A stretch of 64,000 bases of DNA from Photobacterium angustum (GCF_003026365.1 NZ_PYOM01000007.1:1-64000); one strand, 5' to 3'. Counted from the first letter of the stretch, positions 25,977-35,824 are shown. The notes: a model not told the origin generated them from the letters alone. A program made the numbers and translations.

Positions 25977-26036
25977 CATAGTCTAGTAATGTTTGCTCAA
26001 TCATGGGATGCAAACATTACTAGGCTATGCTTTTTG
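25977..26036 (+). terminator. Long perfect hairpin followed by T-run
   Basis: CATAG-t-CTAGTAATGTTTGC (25977-25996) pairs with GCAAACATTACTAG-g-CTATG (26010-26029): 19 paired bases with one mismatch and a 13-nt loop. CTTTTTGTTTT follows. It lies between two convergent genes and probably ends the DJ-1 transcript, though the stem is much longer than usual. Confidence 0.6.
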
Positions 26037-26055
26037 TTTTAAAGCGTGTTTAAAA

Positions 26056-26628
26056 TCAAGCGAACTTCTTACGTTCAATAATGAAGTGAAGCAGTGCCAT
26101 ACAACCATGACCAATCAAGTATGCTTCAATTAAACCTGTCAGAGATTTATGGATCTCTCTCGCATCGTTGGCATAAGGTGAGTGACTTAACCACAGTGCT
26201 AGCCATAGCAGTGCAGCTGTTTCAATTAAGATCAAAGCGCCAATACCTAAACCTTGAATAATATTCCCTAAGCCTTTTTCTCTTGGCTCGGGCAATTTAC
26301 CGTGGCGTAGTTGTTTTAAGTCATCGAATAGAACGGCGTTGTCACCAAAAAGATAAGGGAAGAATTGGCGGAAGGATTGTTTAACTAACATATAGCTAAT
26401 CATTGCCAGCGTGACGACAACGGTCAGTATGCCAAGAATAATGTGCACCCATAAGAAGAGGGTAGAGAAAACACCACCTTCAATTTTACCTGCATGGGTC
26501 ATGCTCATTAAATTACTATTTAAGATCTGTAAGATCACTAAAGCGGCCAATGAAGTATGAATATGGCGTAGCCCCGTATTGGGAAAGTAGTGTTTGATGT
26601 AACGCCAAAAAGAATTAAGTAGCGGCAT
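26056..26628 (-). CDS. Cytochrome b561-type membrane protein
   Basis: A 190-aa inner-membrane protein with four helices and paired His residues fit for heme b: RHIHTSLAALVILQILN (helix 1), FLWVHIILGILTVVVTL (helix 2), and HKSLTGLIEAYLIGHGCMAL (helix 4). This matches the cytochrome b/b6 family of the CybB type, which passes electrons from quinol or to quinone. AAGG lies 7 bases before ATG 26628. No clear partner gene is adjacent, though the flanking MOSC-reductase fusion is also a redox protein. Substrate unknown. Confidence 0.82.
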   Translation of the reverse strand: MPLLNSFWRYIKHYFPNTGLRHIHTSLAALVILQILNSNLMSMTHAGKIEGGVFSTLFLWVHIILGILTVVVTLAMISYMLVKQSFRQFFPYLFGDNAVLFDDLKQLRHGKLPEPREKGLGNIIQGLGIGALILIETAALLWLALWLSHSPYANDAREIHKSLTGLIEAYLIGHGCMALLHFIIERKKFA

Positions 26629-26838
26629 AGTAAACCTTAATCAGACGGTATAAAAAGAAGATGATTGATAAGCGAAATTTAACATAAGGGGACAAAATAG
26701 GCAGAGAGAAAAGCCTGTAATGTAAATATGCATTTTTAATGCGTAAATAGCTTAAAAAGGATCGATAGATTTCTTTTTCAGGTCTGTTAATACTGCGTTA
26801 CACTATTGCTGCCAACACATATTGTCATGGAGAGAGTA

Positions 26839-28671
26839 GTGAGCAAACCTTCAGAAACACCACAATTATCCCAATTAAATGTCTTCCCCGTAAAATCAAT
26901 AGCAGGTATCAGCCAATCTAAAGTTTGGGTTGAAAAACAGGGGATCAGTTTTGATCGTCGTTTCATGGTTGCGACCCTATCAGGCGATATGATCACGGCA
27001 CGTAAATCTCCCAAGATGGTAAAAGTGAAAGCGGCGTTAATTGCCGATGGCATCGTATTGAGTTACGAAGATAAAGCCTGTTTAGTATTGAAGTATGCTC
27101 AATTTGATATGGCTGAAGCGTCATCAACCGTTTGGGGAGATACATTCATCGCCTATACCACGACTGAGCAAGCTAATGCATGGTTTAGTGATGTGCTAGG
27201 GCAACCCGTTCAGTTGTTGTTTACGGGTGAGCAATCAAATCGTCTTCGTCCTAAAATTAGTCAAAATGTGAGTTTTGCTGATGGTTATCCGCTATTAGTG
27301 ATCAGTGAAGCCTCGCTTCAAGCGCTTAACGAGCGTAGTAGTGAGCACCACACAATGGATCAGTTTAGAACCAACTTAGTGGTAAGTAATACGGAAGCGT
27401 TCGCAGAAGATGGTTGGAAACGTATTCGGATTGGTGAGGTTGAGTTTGAAGCGGTCAAACCTTGTGCTCGATGCATTTTAACCACGGTCGATCCTAAATC
27501 AGCAACGTTTAGCGAAAGTAAAGAGCCGTTGGTTACGATGGCAAAATTCCGCGCCGATGAAAAGGGAAATGTCTATTTCGGGCAAAATCTTGTGGCGCGT
27601 AATGAAGGTATTATTTCTGTTGGTGACACCATTGAAATATTAGAAACGAAACCGAAAGAAATATATGCGGATAACAGTGAGCAAAAATTACAGCTTACGT
27701 GTGTAGAGCGTGAAGATGTAGCACAAGATTTCACTACATTTTGGCTGGAATCTCATCAAGAAAACCAAGCGTTACCGACTTATTTACCGGGGCAACATTT
27801 ACCTATTCAGTTAGAAGTGAATGGTGAATATATTTCTCGTCGCTATACATTATCTTCTAGCCCATCACGACCGGGGCGTTATGCAATATCAGTAAAACGG
27901 GTTAATGACGGTCGCATTTCTAATTGGTTACATGAGCATTTTCAAGTTGGTGATACATTGGTGTCTGAATCGCCAAGCGGTGATTTTCACCTAGGAGTTC
28001 ATACTGATAAATTATTATTACTCTCGGGTGGTAGTGGTGTAACACCAATGATGTCGATGCTACGTTATTTATCCGATCATGATTTAGTGCGTGATGTGGT
28101 GTTTTATCATCAATGCCGTACAGAAGCTGATATTCCTTATTTAGAGGAATTACGTGCAATAGAAGAGAAGCATCCTTCACTTGATTTACGTATCGTATTA
28201 ACGCAACCAAAACGCGACTGGCAAGGTGAATCTGGACGACTAAGCATTGGTCATTTAGCCATGATGAGTGATTTAGATAAACGTCAGGTATTTGTTTGTG
28301 GTCCTGATGCGTTTATGTCGTCTGCGAAAAAGTTATTGCTCAATATGGGAATGGCAGCTTCTCGTTATCACCAAGAAGCGTTTGGCCCTGTACGTCATGC
28401 ACTTGAAGAAAAAAAGACGGTCGAATTATCAATTGATGGACAGCTTTTCCAAGGGAATAACCAAGCGACATTATTAGAGCAAGCAGAAACGGCTGGTATT
28501 AATATGGATTATAGCTGTCGCGCTGGTTTTTGTGGGGCTTGTAAGGTCACAGTGAAATCTGGAGAGGTAGAACAACCAGAGGTTCCAGCACTTTCATCGC
28601 AAGAGCGTGCTGAAGGGAAAGTGCTAGCATGTTGCTGTGTTCCTAGAAGTGATCTAGAAATAATTAAATAG
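26839..28671 (+). CDS. MOSC / FAD-NAD(P) reductase / 2Fe-2S ferredoxin fusion oxidoreductase
   Basis: A 610-aa three-part protein. The N-terminal MOSC domain (about 1-260) has VFPVKSIAGIS and the molybdenum-cofactor cysteine region KPCARCILTTVDPKSATF. The middle ferredoxin-reductase module (about 275-505) has the FAD motif SRRYTLSSSPSRPGRYAIS and the NAD(P) motif LLLLSGGSGVTPMMSMLRY. The C-terminal plant-type ferredoxin has SCRAGFCGACKVTV and LACCC as ligands. Such proteins (YcbX/YiiM-like with their own reductase) reduce N-hydroxylated compounds or sulfoxides with NAD(P)H. GTG 26839 is preferred because GGAG lies 6 bases upstream, while TTG 26806 has no site. A strong terminator follows. Confidence 0.9.
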   Translation: MSKPSETPQLSQLNVFPVKSIAGISQSKVWVEKQGISFDRRFMVATLSGDMITARKSPKMVKVKAALIADGIVLSYEDKACLVLKYAQFDMAEASSTVWGDTFIAYTTTEQANAWFSDVLGQPVQLLFTGEQSNRLRPKISQNVSFADGYPLLVISEASLQALNERSSEHHTMDQFRTNLVVSNTEAFAEDGWKRIRIGEVEFEAVKPCARCILTTVDPKSATFSESKEPLVTMAKFRADEKGNVYFGQNLVARNEGIISVGDTIEILETKPKEIYADNSEQKLQLTCVEREDVAQDFTTFWLESHQENQALPTYLPGQHLPIQLEVNGEYISRRYTLSSSPSRPGRYAISVKRVNDGRISNWLHEHFQVGDTLVSESPSGDFHLGVHTDKLLLLSGGSGVTPMMSMLRYLSDHDLVRDVVFYHQCRTEADIPYLEELRAIEEKHPSLDLRIVLTQPKRDWQGESGRLSIGHLAMMSDLDKRQVFVCGPDAFMSSAKKLLLNMGMAASRYHQEAFGPVRHALEEKKTVELSIDGQLFQGNNQATLLEQAETAGINMDYSCRAGFCGACKVTVKSGEVEQPEVPALSSQERAEGKVLACCCVPRSDLEIIK

Positions 28672-28690
28672 TGAGCTATGGGTAAATTAG

Positions 28691-28722
28691 AAGGCAATGT
28701 AAGTAATTACATTGCCTTTTTT
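28691..28722 (+). terminator. Rho-independent terminator of the MOSC fusion gene
   Basis: AAGGCAATGTAA / TTACATTGCC stem followed by TTTTTT. Confidence 0.9.
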
Positions 28723-29048
28723 ATAATCATTAACATATTAATTTTTATGATTATATTTATAGTTGATGATGTGATTTTAATATTTAGATAAAAAATAAAA
28801 AAGAGAATTAAATTTATCAATTTTAAAAATTGATCTAGAACAATAAAACAAAGAGTTAATATTTAATAAAATAATACGGCTTCATTAACATATGAATTTA
28901 ATGCACTGATATTAATAAGGTAAACATAAAACTTATTGTTAAAATTGTGTTTTATCGGATTTATCTATTGTGATGTCCACTTTTTCCAGATGGATATCTA
29001 CATTAGAAGCGATTATTTTCTCGTGAAATAGTTCTTTTAGGTATATTC
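28723..29048. other. AT-rich upstream region of the cytochrome c peroxidase gene
   Basis: Contains a 19-bp palindrome around 28816-28834 (ATCAATTTT/AAAATTGAT) and, overlapping it, TTGATCTAGAACAA at 28830-28843. The latter matches 9 of 10 specified bases of an FNR box (TTGAT-N4-ATCAA). FNR control of the peroxidase would fit E. coli YhjA but is only inferred. Confidence 0.35.
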
Positions 29049-30455
29049 ATGAAAAAATCATCGTATATTGCATTGGCAATAGGGGCGGGTGTTTTAGGTT
29101 ATTTGGCAACGGTATACGCCGTTGATCAAGGAGATAAAAAGCTCCATCAACAATACCTTTCACAAGCTAATTTGGTTAAAGTCGACCCTCTTTCTCAGCA
29201 AGCTTTTAAGATTTTTAACCAAAAAGGTTGTCAGTACTGCCACACAACCAACAGCGAAATGCCGTTTTACGCTAACTTACCCGTGGCAAAACAGTTAATG
29301 GCACATGATGTTAAAAAGGCACTCCGTCAATTTAATATCACAGCATTAATGGATCAGGTTCAGCAGAATAAACCGATCTCCCAGGTTGAATTAGCAAAAT
29401 TAGAATCTGTATTAGATGATGGTTCAATGCCACCAAAACAATACTTATTCATGCATTGGCGCTCAGATTTATCACCGCAAGAAACGGATGTGTTATTAAA
29501 GTGGGTTAAAGAAGAGCGTGCTAAATACTATTCTGATCCACAGGTTGTTGCAGAATATAAATATGATGCGGTACAGCCTATTTCTACCACCTTTGAAGTG
29601 GATGAGGGAAAAGTTAAATTAGGTGAAGAGCTTTACCATGATAAGCGTTTATCGGGTAATAATACCGTTGCTTGTTCAACGTGCCATAGCTTAACTGGTG
29701 GTGGTGTTGATCACTTAAAAACCTCAACTGGTATTAATGGTGCAAAAGGTCCAATTAATGCGCCAACGGTGTTTAACTCTGTGTTTAATATCCATCAATT
29801 CTGGGATGGTCGTGCTAAAGATCTGCAAGAGCAAGCTGGTGGTCCACCAATGAACCCTATAGAGATGGGAGCGGGCTCTTGGCAACATATTATCGATAAA
29901 CTTGATAAAGACTCGGCATTAAAAGCACAGTTTACTGCGCTCTATCCTAAGCAAGGGATCAGTGAATATAGTATTACAAATGCGGTTGCTGAATTTGAAA
30001 AAACACTCGTTACGCCAAATAGCCGTTTTGATAAGTTTTTAAAAGGCGATAAAACGGCATTGACGCAACAAGAGCAAGAAGGGTATGCATTGTTTAAAGC
30101 GAATAAATGTCAAACTTGCCATAGCGGTCAGGCAATGGGCGGTTTATCGTTTGAAGTGATGGGGCTGAAAGGTGATTACTTTGGCGACCGTGGTCATGTA
30201 ACTGAAGTCGACAATGGTCGTTTTAATGTCACGAAAGATGGCAATGATATGCATCGCTTTAAAGTACCTACATTACGTAATGTGGCATTAACTGCACCTT
30301 ATTTCCATGACGCGAGTGCTACAACATTAGAGCAGGCTGTTAATGATATGGCGCTGTATCAAGTTGGCGTGAAACTAAGTCAAAGTGATATTGAAAAAAT
30401 CACCGCTTACCTTAAAGCGTTGACTGGTGAATACAAAGGTCAACAGTTGCAATAA
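29049..30455 (+). CDS. ccp: Triheme cytochrome c peroxidase (YhjA-type quinol peroxidase)
   Basis: A 468-aa membrane-anchored periplasmic peroxidase. Residues about 6-24 (YIALAIGAGVLGYLATVYA) form the uncleaved anchor. Three c-heme sites are visible: Cys61-Cys64-His65 (CQYCH), Cys209-Cys212-His213 (CSTCH) and Cys354-Cys357-His358 (CQTCH). The extra N-terminal heme and the anchor match E. coli YhjA (465 aa), which takes electrons from quinol to reduce hydrogen peroxide, including under anaerobic conditions. The classic diheme segments GPINAPTVFNSVFN and VPTLRNVALTAPYFHD are intact. It is a single gene with its own terminator. Confidence 0.93.
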   Translation: MKKSSYIALAIGAGVLGYLATVYAVDQGDKKLHQQYLSQANLVKVDPLSQQAFKIFNQKGCQYCHTTNSEMPFYANLPVAKQLMAHDVKKALRQFNITALMDQVQQNKPISQVELAKLESVLDDGSMPPKQYLFMHWRSDLSPQETDVLLKWVKEERAKYYSDPQVVAEYKYDAVQPISTTFEVDEGKVKLGEELYHDKRLSGNNTVACSTCHSLTGGGVDHLKTSTGINGAKGPINAPTVFNSVFNIHQFWDGRAKDLQEQAGGPPMNPIEMGAGSWQHIIDKLDKDSALKAQFTALYPKQGISEYSITNAVAEFEKTLVTPNSRFDKFLKGDKTALTQQEQEGYALFKANKCQTCHSGQAMGGLSFEVMGLKGDYFGDRGHVTEVDNGRFNVTKDGNDMHRFKVPTLRNVALTAPYFHDASATTLEQAVNDMALYQVGVKLSQSDIEKITAYLKALTGEYKGQQLQ

Positions 30456-30476
30456 CTTTGTTATTTAGATGGTTTC

Positions 30477-30531
30477 AAATGGCTTCTTATGTACTTTCAA
30501 CTAGAAAGACAAACATAGAAGCCATTTTTTA
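30477..30531 (+). terminator. Terminator of the peroxidase gene
   Basis: AAATGGCTTCTTATGT pairs with ACATAGAAGCCATTTTTT around a 19-nt loop. Confidence 0.82.
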
Positions 30532-30649
30532 TATATTCCAAATAAAAAGGCAGTTTGAAAGAATATTATTTTGATATCCGTTACTGAAAAGGTTTTAAAT
30601 GTGGAGTATGCTGCTCGCGCAAACGATTATAATGGAGTAAGGATCTCGT

Positions 30650-32635
30650 ATGTTTAGCAAGCCTCTTATCGCACTTTCTATCACTTTAGCTATTTCAGGG
30701 TGTGTAACAACACCTATCGTTCAACACCAACCTTTTACGCTAACGGTCGCACATATTAATGATACCCACTCTAATTTCGACCCTGTGAAATCTAGTTTTA
30801 AAGCTGACGATACCAAAGTTTATAACGAGTTTGGTGGCTATCCACGTTTGCAAACGATGGCGAAAGAATATAAAGCTGAAGCAAAAAAAGATAATCAAAG
30901 CTTACTATTCTTACACGGTGGTGATGCTTGGCAAGGTAGTGCTTACTTTAAGCTAAACCATGGGGCAATGAATGCTGACATGCTAAGCAAAATGGGCTTA
31001 GATGCAATGGCATTAGGTAACCATGAATTTGATTTAAATAATAAAAAATTAAATGCTTTTATCGGTAGTGTTAATTTCCCTGTGCTTGCAGCGAACGTAG
31101 ATGCTAGCCAAGATGCTGATTTGAAAGATCAAACTAACTTACGTCCTTACCAAATTTTTGCTTTTGATGGCAATAACAAGACAATCGTTAAAGATATTAA
31201 CCACTTACCTAAAGATAAAAATCTTGTTGCGGTATTTGGTATTGCCTTAGATAACATGGCAAACATTGCACCTAATACGGGTGATGTGAAATTTTACGAT
31301 ATGGTGAAAACGGCACAAGCCACCGTCGATATGCTAAAGAGTAAGGGGATTGATAATATTATTGCGCTCACGCATATCGGTAATGCGGTAGATCTTGATG
31401 TTGCTTCAAAAGTTAACGGTATTGATCTGATTGTTGGCGGTCACTCACATACGTTATTAGGTGACTTTGCTGACTTGGGTTTAAACAATAATGGCATGTA
31501 TGCCCAAATGGTGAAGAACCCAAATGGTACGACTGAAACATGTGTCGTTCAGGCGGGTGAGTATGCTCAAGCGATTGGCCGAGTAAATGTAAGCTTTGAT
31601 GCGAACGGTGATGTGGTGAAGTGTGCAGGTCACAATACCTTACTGAGTAACGATGAGTTCTACCATCATGCTGATCGTAAACAAAGCGATATGTTTACCC
31701 CTGTACAAACTGCAATCGTTGAAAAATTCATCGACAATCATGATAAAATCACGATCACAGATGAAGATGTTTTATTACGCCAACGAATTGATACTAAATA
31801 TAAACCAGCAGTAGATAAAGCGTACGGTAAAACCATCGCTCAAGTGCCAGTAGAAATAAAACATGAGCGACGTCCTGGCGATCGTGGTACAGATAAGCAT
31901 GGCTCAGATGTCGCGCCTATTATGGCTGAAGGTCAATATTACTGGGCGAATGAGCCTCAAGTTCAAAAAGTAACGGGTATGAAAGTGGACTTTGCTTTGA
32001 TCGGAGCGGGTGGCATTCGTACTAATATTGAGGCTGGCGAATACCGCGAAGGTAATGTGTCATTAGAGCTTTTACCGTTTTCAAACTTTATGTCTGTAGT
32101 ACCACTTAAAGGTGCTGTGATTAAACAGTTATTACAACAAACGGTTTCTGCAACGCTGCCTGAAGGCTCTCATGCTGGTAAATTCCCATATGGCGGTCAT
32201 ATTCGTTATAGCTTTACCGAAACAGAAGCCAATAAAGCAGGCAAGCTTAATAATGTTGAGGTGATGACTGGCACAGAAAAGAACCCAGTTTGGACGCCAA
32301 TTCAAGATAATAAAACTTACAATGTTGCAGTAAATAATTATAACGCAACGGGTAATGATGGTTGGACACCTGTTTATCAAGCGCAAAAGGATCACTCTGG
32401 ACGTGTCGATTTAGCGTATGTTGATGGTAAGTTAACAGGCTTTAAGGTTAAGAACATTGAAAAAGTAGGCGATAAGTACCAAGTGAATTACCAAGGAGCT
32501 GCGCCAAACTGTAAAGCCGCGAACATGCGTTGTAATACAGATGCTCAAGCTGTGATTGATTATATTCAGCAAAGTCGTCCTAACCTTGTACCGCTAAATT
32601 ATGAAGTTGTTACGCTAGATCGCGTACAAAAATAA
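30650..32635 (+). CDS. Lipoprotein 5'-nucleotidase / UshA-family metallophosphoesterase
   Basis: A 661-aa exported enzyme. The signal MFSKPLIALSITLAISGCVT has a lipobox Cys at residue 18. The calcineurin-like metal site is complete: VAHINDTHSNFD, FLHGGDAWQGSAYF, ALGNHEFDLNN, ITALTHIGN-like LTHIGN, and VGGHSHTLLGDF. The C-terminal 5'-nucleotidase substrate domain (about 390-630) includes ALIGAGGIRTNIEAGEYREG and YNATGNDGWTPVY. It removes phosphate from nucleotides (and perhaps NAD or UDP-sugars) outside the cytosol so that nucleosides can be taken up. It is longer than UshA (550 aa) because of inserts near 330-420. AAGGA precedes the ATG. Confidence 0.92.
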   Translation: MFSKPLIALSITLAISGCVTTPIVQHQPFTLTVAHINDTHSNFDPVKSSFKADDTKVYNEFGGYPRLQTMAKEYKAEAKKDNQSLLFLHGGDAWQGSAYFKLNHGAMNADMLSKMGLDAMALGNHEFDLNNKKLNAFIGSVNFPVLAANVDASQDADLKDQTNLRPYQIFAFDGNNKTIVKDINHLPKDKNLVAVFGIALDNMANIAPNTGDVKFYDMVKTAQATVDMLKSKGIDNIIALTHIGNAVDLDVASKVNGIDLIVGGHSHTLLGDFADLGLNNNGMYAQMVKNPNGTTETCVVQAGEYAQAIGRVNVSFDANGDVVKCAGHNTLLSNDEFYHHADRKQSDMFTPVQTAIVEKFIDNHDKITITDEDVLLRQRIDTKYKPAVDKAYGKTIAQVPVEIKHERRPGDRGTDKHGSDVAPIMAEGQYYWANEPQVQKVTGMKVDFALIGAGGIRTNIEAGEYREGNVSLELLPFSNFMSVVPLKGAVIKQLLQQTVSATLPEGSHAGKFPYGGHIRYSFTETEANKAGKLNNVEVMTGTEKNPVWTPIQDNKTYNVAVNNYNATGNDGWTPVYQAQKDHSGRVDLAYVDGKLTGFKVKNIEKVGDKYQVNYQGAAPNCKAANMRCNTDAQAVIDYIQQSRPNLVPLNYEVVTLDRVQK

Positions 32636-32684
32636 ACCTCTGCGGTTTTAGGCAAATAAAGTATGCGTCCTACATGTGATTAAT

Positions 32685-32713
32685 AAAAGCGGTAGGGCGC
32701 TTTATATTTTTTG
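32685..32713 (+). terminator. Weak terminator after the 5'-nucleotidase gene
   Basis: AAAGCG / CGCTTT with a 6-nt loop, followed by ATATTTTTT. A short stem. Confidence 0.45.
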
Positions 32714-33059
32714 GAATCCTCTAAAAGTGATAGTGAAAACGCGATTTTCATGAAATATGAATAGAATATTAACTGGTATATTCGTCTTTAACCTTATGAT
32801 ATTTATTGTTTTTGTTACCCATGATATTAAAAACTAAATTATTTCAAAAATAAAGCTATACAATTCCCTAAATATCATTACTATAGTCCTCGGCCTGTAA
32901 GTCAGACCTATTTATATGTAACATTATGTTTTAGAAAATCTTCGCTGTAACGCTATACCAGTGTCATGAAGCTTTCCACTCATAAGCTATAACGTAAATA
33001 ATTCTTTTCTGGCTACATACGCATTTTTGCGAATTATTTAAAAAATATTGGAGACTCTC
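32714..33059 (+). promoter_or_regulatory. Upstream region and probable long leader of the cold-shock gene
   Basis: About 345 bases without a frame before a cspA-like gene. CspA-type mRNAs usually carry a structured leader of 150 bases or more that changes fold in the cold. No promoter was mapped by eye. Confidence 0.4.
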
Positions 33060-33269
33060 ATGTCTAAATCAACTGGTATCGTTAAGTGGTTTAACGAAGA
33101 AAAAGGTTTCGGTTTCATCACTCAAGACAACGGCGGCGCTGACGTATTCGTTCACTTCCGTGCTATCACAGGCGAAGGCTTCAAGACTCTTGCTGAAGGT
33201 CAAAAGGTTTCTTTTGATATCGAACAAGGTCAAAAAGGCCCACAAGCTGCTAACGTTGAAAAAGCTTAA
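33060..33269 (+). CDS. CspA-family cold-shock protein
   Basis: A 69-residue single cold-shock domain with both RNA-binding motifs intact: KGFGFI (RNP1, residues about 15-20) and VFVHF (RNP2, about 30-34). It opens with [19 protein letters not shown]. It binds single-stranded RNA and melts secondary structure. ATG 33060 is used, with GGAG 7 bases upstream, and the in-frame TTG at 33048 is not. Codons are those of a highly expressed gene. A strong terminator follows. Confidence 0.95.
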   Translation: MSKSTGIVKWFNEEKGFGFITQDNGGADVFVHFRAITGEGFKTLAEGQKVSFDIEQGQKGPQAANVEKA

Positions 33270-33292
33270 TTCTTTTTTGCGTTAAATGTTTG

Positions 33293-33321
33293 AAAAATGC
33301 CGACGCTATGTCGGCATTTTT
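33293..33321 (+). terminator. Terminator of the cold-shock gene
   Basis: AAAAATGCCGAC / GTCGGCATTTTT with a 5-nt loop. Confidence 0.92.
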
Positions 33322-33456
33322 GTATCTGTCATCTGCTAAAATCATCTCTTCCTCTCTATTTATACCTTTATTGGTATCATTACTCTAAAATTATTTGAGT
33401 CACTGTTATTGCTCCCATACACTAGCTTTATTCGTTGTGTTTTCGGTTGCTATATC

Positions 33457-34128
33457 ATGCCTGCTAATACTTACCCTTCTTCTTCTTCTCGTTATCTTAT
33501 TTTTAATGAGCTGCGCTCTGGTTTTGAAGCATCTTCAGTTCCTCCTCTTTCAGTAACACTCCAAGTTGGGCAGCACCTTGCTATTTCAGGTGTTTCTGGT
33601 TGTGGTAAAAGTAGCTTGTTACAGGTGATTGCTGGCTTAAAAGCCCCTCAGTCTGGTGAAGTACTTTATAACGATCAGCAAATAGGTGAGAGTGCTTTGC
33701 ATTTTTGGCGTCAGCAGATCTGTTATTTTCCTCAGCAAGTTGTAATGGGAGGAGAATGCGTGCGTGATGTACTTCACCTGCCATGGCGACTTAAAGCGAT
33801 AACCCATTTGCCGTTACCAGATGAACAAGCATGCCTTTCAGCGCTAAGAAAAGCCGGTATTGATGTGCTATTAGAAAAAACGATAGCTTCTCTTTCTGGT
33901 GGTGAAAAACAGCGTGTTGCTATTGCCAGAGGGTTACTGATGCAGCGAGAAATATGGTTAATGGATGAGCCAACATCTGCGTTAGATCCCGTTGGGCGTG
34001 ATCATATTATTCAGTTGATTGAAGAGAGTGCGTTAATATGTATCTCGGTATCACATGATCCTGTTTGGCTAACAAGTGCAACACACGTACACACTATGTC
34101 GTTGAGTAAGGATGAGCGTAATGTCTGA
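33457..34128 (+). CDS. fetA: Iron export ABC transporter ATP-binding protein (FetA/YbbL-like)
   Basis: A 223-aa ABC ATPase with Walker A (GVSGCGKSS), Q-loop (CYFPQQVV), signature (LSGGEKQRVAIARG), Walker B (EIWLMDEPTSALDP) and the His switch (ISVSHDP). It is short, as YbbL/FetA proteins are. The partner permease gene overlaps its last codons, forming a two-gene operon. In E. coli FetAB exports iron and raises resistance to oxidative stress. ATG 33457 is the first plausible start. The frame is open back to TTG 33409, and no start has a good ribosome site. Confidence 0.85.
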   Translation: MPANTYPSSSSRYLIFNELRSGFEASSVPPLSVTLQVGQHLAISGVSGCGKSSLLQVIAGLKAPQSGEVLYNDQQIGESALHFWRQQICYFPQQVVMGGECVRDVLHLPWRLKAITHLPLPDEQACLSALRKAGIDVLLEKTIASLSGGEKQRVAIARGLLMQREIWLMDEPTSALDPVGRDHIIQLIEESALICISVSHDPVWLTSATHVHTMSLSKDERNV

Positions 34129-34900
34129 ATCAATCAATAGTACTTTGGATATTCATTGGCTGGCGATGGCGGGTTTCTACCTACTGTTACTTATCCCAAT
34201 ATTTTTGTTTCATCGTTGGCAGTTAGGGTTAAATCGCACCTTAATTAATGGCGTATTACGCATGACACTACAGCTATCTGTTGTGGGTATTTATCTTCAT
34301 ACCTTATTTGGTTTGCAGAGTGTGGCGATAAACATGCTGTGGCTAACTATCATGGCATTAATGGCAAGCTATACGATTTGTAAGCGGGCTGAGGTGAATA
34401 TAAAGCGTGTTTTGCCTGCGGTAATAGCAGGGCAGTGTGCTGCATTACTGGTTGCTTTACCTGTTATGCTGATAGGGGTAATTCAAGTAGACCCTTGGTG
34501 GCAAGCACAATATATGATCCCAATCGCTGGTATGCTGCTTGGTAATAGCTTAATGGCAAATGTATTAGCGCTATCACGCTGGGGGAGTTTATTAAAAGAT
34601 AATCATCCTGAGTATCAGTATTACCTGTCATTAGGAGCCCCTGATCCTGCTTTACCTTTTATACAAACAGCAGTTAAAGCTGCATTAACCCCACAATTAG
34701 CCGCGATGACGACATTAGGGATTGTCAGTTTACCTGGAATGATGACAGGACAAATTTTAGGTGGAGCGGCACCGCTGGTGGCAGTGAAATACCAACTAGT
34801 GATTATGGTCGCGATTTTTATTTCTGGCGTGATTTCAGTAGCTACCACATTGAGCATTGTTAGGCGGGTAACATTCAATGCTTACGGTGAAGTGCAATAA
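34121..34900 (+). CDS. fetB: Iron export ABC transporter permease (FetB/YbbM-like)
   Basis: A 259-aa inner-membrane protein of the UPF0014/YbbM family with about seven helices. Typical segments are LNRTLINGVLRMTLQLSVVG, MIPIAGMLLGNSLMANVLAL and LGIVSLPGMMTGQILGGAAP. ATG 34121 has AAGGA 8 bases upstream, inside the end of fetA, which it overlaps by 8 bases; the ATG at 34112 is less likely. It works with FetA. Confidence 0.88.
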   Translation: MSESINSTLDIHWLAMAGFYLLLLIPIFLFHRWQLGLNRTLINGVLRMTLQLSVVGIYLHTLFGLQSVAINMLWLTIMALMASYTICKRAEVNIKRVLPAVIAGQCAALLVALPVMLIGVIQVDPWWQAQYMIPIAGMLLGNSLMANVLALSRWGSLLKDNHPEYQYYLSLGAPDPALPFIQTAVKAALTPQLAAMTTLGIVSLPGMMTGQILGGAAPLVAVKYQLVIMVAIFISGVISVATTLSIVRRVTFNAYGEVQ

Positions 34901-34915
34901 GTACTATTTTCGGCA

Positions 34916-34946
34916 ATAAAAAAGCAGCGATTAGGCTGCTTTTTTA
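34916..34946. terminator. Bidirectional terminator between fetB and pdxY
   Basis: AAAAAAGCAGC / GCTGCTTTTTT with a short loop between convergent genes. Confidence 0.9.
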
Positions 34947-34966
34947 TTAAGATTGTTAGTGATCAC

Positions 34967-35824
34967 TTAGTTAATTTCACTGACCGGAAAATTTTCACTT
35001 GGTGATACGATTTCATCTTGTGCTGCAATGGTTTGTAATTCCCATTCGCCACGTTTATGTGTTTCTTTTAACACCGCGTAGCAAGCATTATGTGCATGTT
35101 CAAAAGCCTGTTCTGGTGCCCAGCCTTTCAATAGTCCTGCAGTAAATAATGATGAGATCAAATCACCCACACCAACAGGTTGTTTGTCAAATTTAAGATG
35201 TGGACGTTGCGCAAGGAAACAACCATTTTGAGTTGCTAGCATCATCGTAAACTTATCATCAGATATACTGTGTAAGTGCTTAACAAGTACCATTTTAGGC
35301 CCCATTGTTAAGGCTTTTTGACATGCAGTAACAGCATCAGCAAGGTTATTGATTTCCATGCCGACAAATTGGCTTAGTTCGAATTGATTCGGCACGATGG
35401 CATCAGCAATAGGCATTACGTCATTAATCAGGTAATCAGCGATACCATCTGCAACAATACAGCCTTTTTCTGGGTCACCCATAACAGGATCACAGATATA
35501 AATTGCGTTAGGGTTGAGTTGTTTTACTTTTTTCACTGTGTCGATAATAGCAAGACATTGGCTTGCGCTACCTTGGTAGCCAGTTAATACAGCTTCACAG
35601 TTTTTTAATTGTTCAATACCTTCAATACCAGCAACTAATTCACTAATGTCGTCACCAGAGAATGCCTTACCTGTCCAACCTTCTTTATATTGAGTGTGAT
35701 TAGAAAACTGAACAGTATGCAGTGGCCATACTTCAAAGCCCATACGCTGCATTGGGAAAACAGCAGAGCTATTTCCTGCATGACCATAAACAACATGTGA
35801 TTGAATAGATAGAATGCCTTTCAT
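34967..35824 (-). CDS. pdxY: Pyridoxal kinase PdxY
   Basis: A 285-aa ribokinase-like enzyme that phosphorylates pyridoxal to pyridoxal 5'-phosphate in the B6 salvage pathway. Signature parts are [54 protein letters not shown] and the anion-hole region [15 protein letters not shown] with the catalytic Asp in GVGDL. Length equals that of E. coli PdxY (287 aa). AAGGAA precedes ATG 35824. Cytosolic. Confidence 0.94.
   Translation of the reverse strand: MKGILSIQSHVVYGHAGNSSAVFPMQRMGFEVWPLHTVQFSNHTQYKEGWTGKAFSGDDISELVAGIEGIEQLKNCEAVLTGYQGSASQCLAIIDTVKKVKQLNPNAIYICDPVMGDPEKGCIVADGIADYLINDVMPIADAIVPNQFELSQFVGMEINNLADAVTACQKALTMGPKMVLVKHLHSISDDKFTMMLATQNGCFLAQRPHLKFDKQPVGVGDLISSLFTAGLLKGWAPEQAFEHAHNACYAVLKETHKRGEWELQTIAAQDEIVSPSENFPVSEIN

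Noticed and set aside
28830-28843. FNR box upstream of the peroxidase gene
   Set aside because: TTGATCTAGAACAA is a good partial match but lies about 200 bases upstream in AT-rich DNA and overlaps another palindrome; kept only as a note.
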